Below, piece by piece: positions 31,232-32,558 of a stretch of 32,558 bases of DNA (position 1 is its first letter; each line of letters opens with the position of its first letter). The notes below the pieces were generated by a model that made no database searches, had not been told where the DNA came from, and saw nothing but the letters and a program-made list of their open reading frames with translations. This stretch comes from Micrococcales bacterium (lineage in GTDB: Bacteria > Actinomycetota > Actinomycetes > Actinomycetales > Microbacteriaceae), in assembly GCA_016212425.1 (NCBI GenBank), contig JACRGJ010000072.1, positions 1 to 32,558 on the forward strand, in the 5' to 3' direction. The position numbers and the translations under genes are program-made.

Positions 31232-31299
31232 TAGGGTTGAGACCGCTTCCCCCTTGATCGCCGCGTTCGAAGACGCCCCGATGCGGAGAACCTCCCCTG
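31232..31299 (+). promoter_or_regulatory. Possible atp operon promoter and leader
   Basis: TAGGGT (31232-31237) overlaps the stop of the upstream gene and could be a -10 box, with transcript start near 31244 and a leader of about 55 bases. GGAG (31285-31288) is the probable RBS of atpB; it can pair with CTCC (31292-31295) in a tiny hairpin. No good -35 is seen. Confidence 0.35.
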
Positions 31300-32398
<1,099 letters not shown>

Positions 32399-32427
32399 CC
32401 CCTTCTCTCGACCCGTAAGGAGTCCGG

Positions 32428-32558
32428 ATGCACAGCGCATTCGTCACCGCGGTGAAGACGGCCGAGGCACCGATCAATCCGCTTCTCCCGGCCACCGCCG
32501 ACCTGGTCTGGGGCGGCATCATCTTCGCCGGCATCCTGGTCTTCTTCATCGGCTATAT
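32428..32558 (+). CDS. atpF: F-type ATP synthase subunit b, 5' part only
   Basis: 43 codons before the window edge. The start MHSAFVTAVKTAEAP is followed by PLLPATADLVWGGIIFAG and a hydrophobic run, which is the membrane anchor of actinobacterial subunit b. ATG at 32428 has AAGGAG five bases upstream. Position after atpE confirms the call; the rest is outside the window. Confidence 0.9.
   Translation, partial: MHSAFVTAVKTAEAPINPLLPATADLVWGGIIFAGILVFFIGY

Overview
The window is about 32.5 kb of very GC-rich DNA, by eye about 70% GC or more, with many GTG starts and tightly packed, often overlapping genes. Gene content and order point to an actinobacterium, most likely a member of the Microbacteriaceae: argS, lysA-hom-thrC-thrB, rho, prfA, prmC, a Sua5-type gene, a WecA/TagO-type gene and atpB-atpE-atpF. 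The hexamer GGATGC/GCATCC is strikingly frequent. I cannot name the genus or species from the sequence alone.

Left part (1-11.7 kb) is an accessory or house-cleaning region with many short transcription units: an integral-membrane acyltransferase (-), an SDR oxidoreductase (+), a PPOX-class F420-type flavoprotein (-), a phosphoribosyltransferase with an S51-like peptidase (+), uracil-DNA glycosylase (+), a PAT-like GNAT and an amidase (+), then a minus-strand run of an SDR, a disulfide-reductase flavoprotein, an arginase-fold protein and an Fno-like NAD(P)-binding protein. An ECF sigma factor of the SigE type overlaps a single-pass membrane protein that is probably its partner. Nine start codons in the window sit exactly six bases after a TANNNT hexamer, which predicts many leaderless mRNAs.

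Middle part (11.9-18.5 kb) holds a tRNA-Arg(CCG), a transglutaminase-like protein, a phytanoyl-CoA-dioxygenase-like protein with a dyad operator, a lipoprotein, argS, and an LmeA-like DUF2993 protein. A divergent tetR/DUF1579 pair then sits between argS-lmeA and lysA. Its shared promoter carries three TGCAC half-sites.

Right part (18.5-32.6 kb) is core metabolism and gene expression. lysA-hom-thrC-thrB makes lysine and threonine from the aspartate family and reads toward rho. Rho has a long repeat-rich insertion with a glutamine/asparagine-rich tandem array. prfA-prmC form the release factor and its methylase. A 480-bp non-coding region after prmC is the oddest stretch of the window: degenerate C-rich repeats, a 7-bp microsatellite, two copies of a 58-bp hairpin, a decayed copy of the 3' end of the next gene, and a second 7-bp G-rich microsatellite. 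It ends at an inverted HAD hydrolase gene that interrupts an otherwise typical actinobacterial gene order. The window closes with the Sua5-type gene, a polyprenyl-phosphate sugar-phosphate transferase, an AtpI-position membrane protein, and the start of the F-type ATP synthase operon, with atpF cut by the window edge.

I found no CRISPR array, insertion sequence, prophage or recognisable defence system. The best candidates for something undescribed are the hairpin/microsatellite region at 27.5-28.0 kb, the Q/N-repeat Rho, and the systematic leaderless-promoter spacing.
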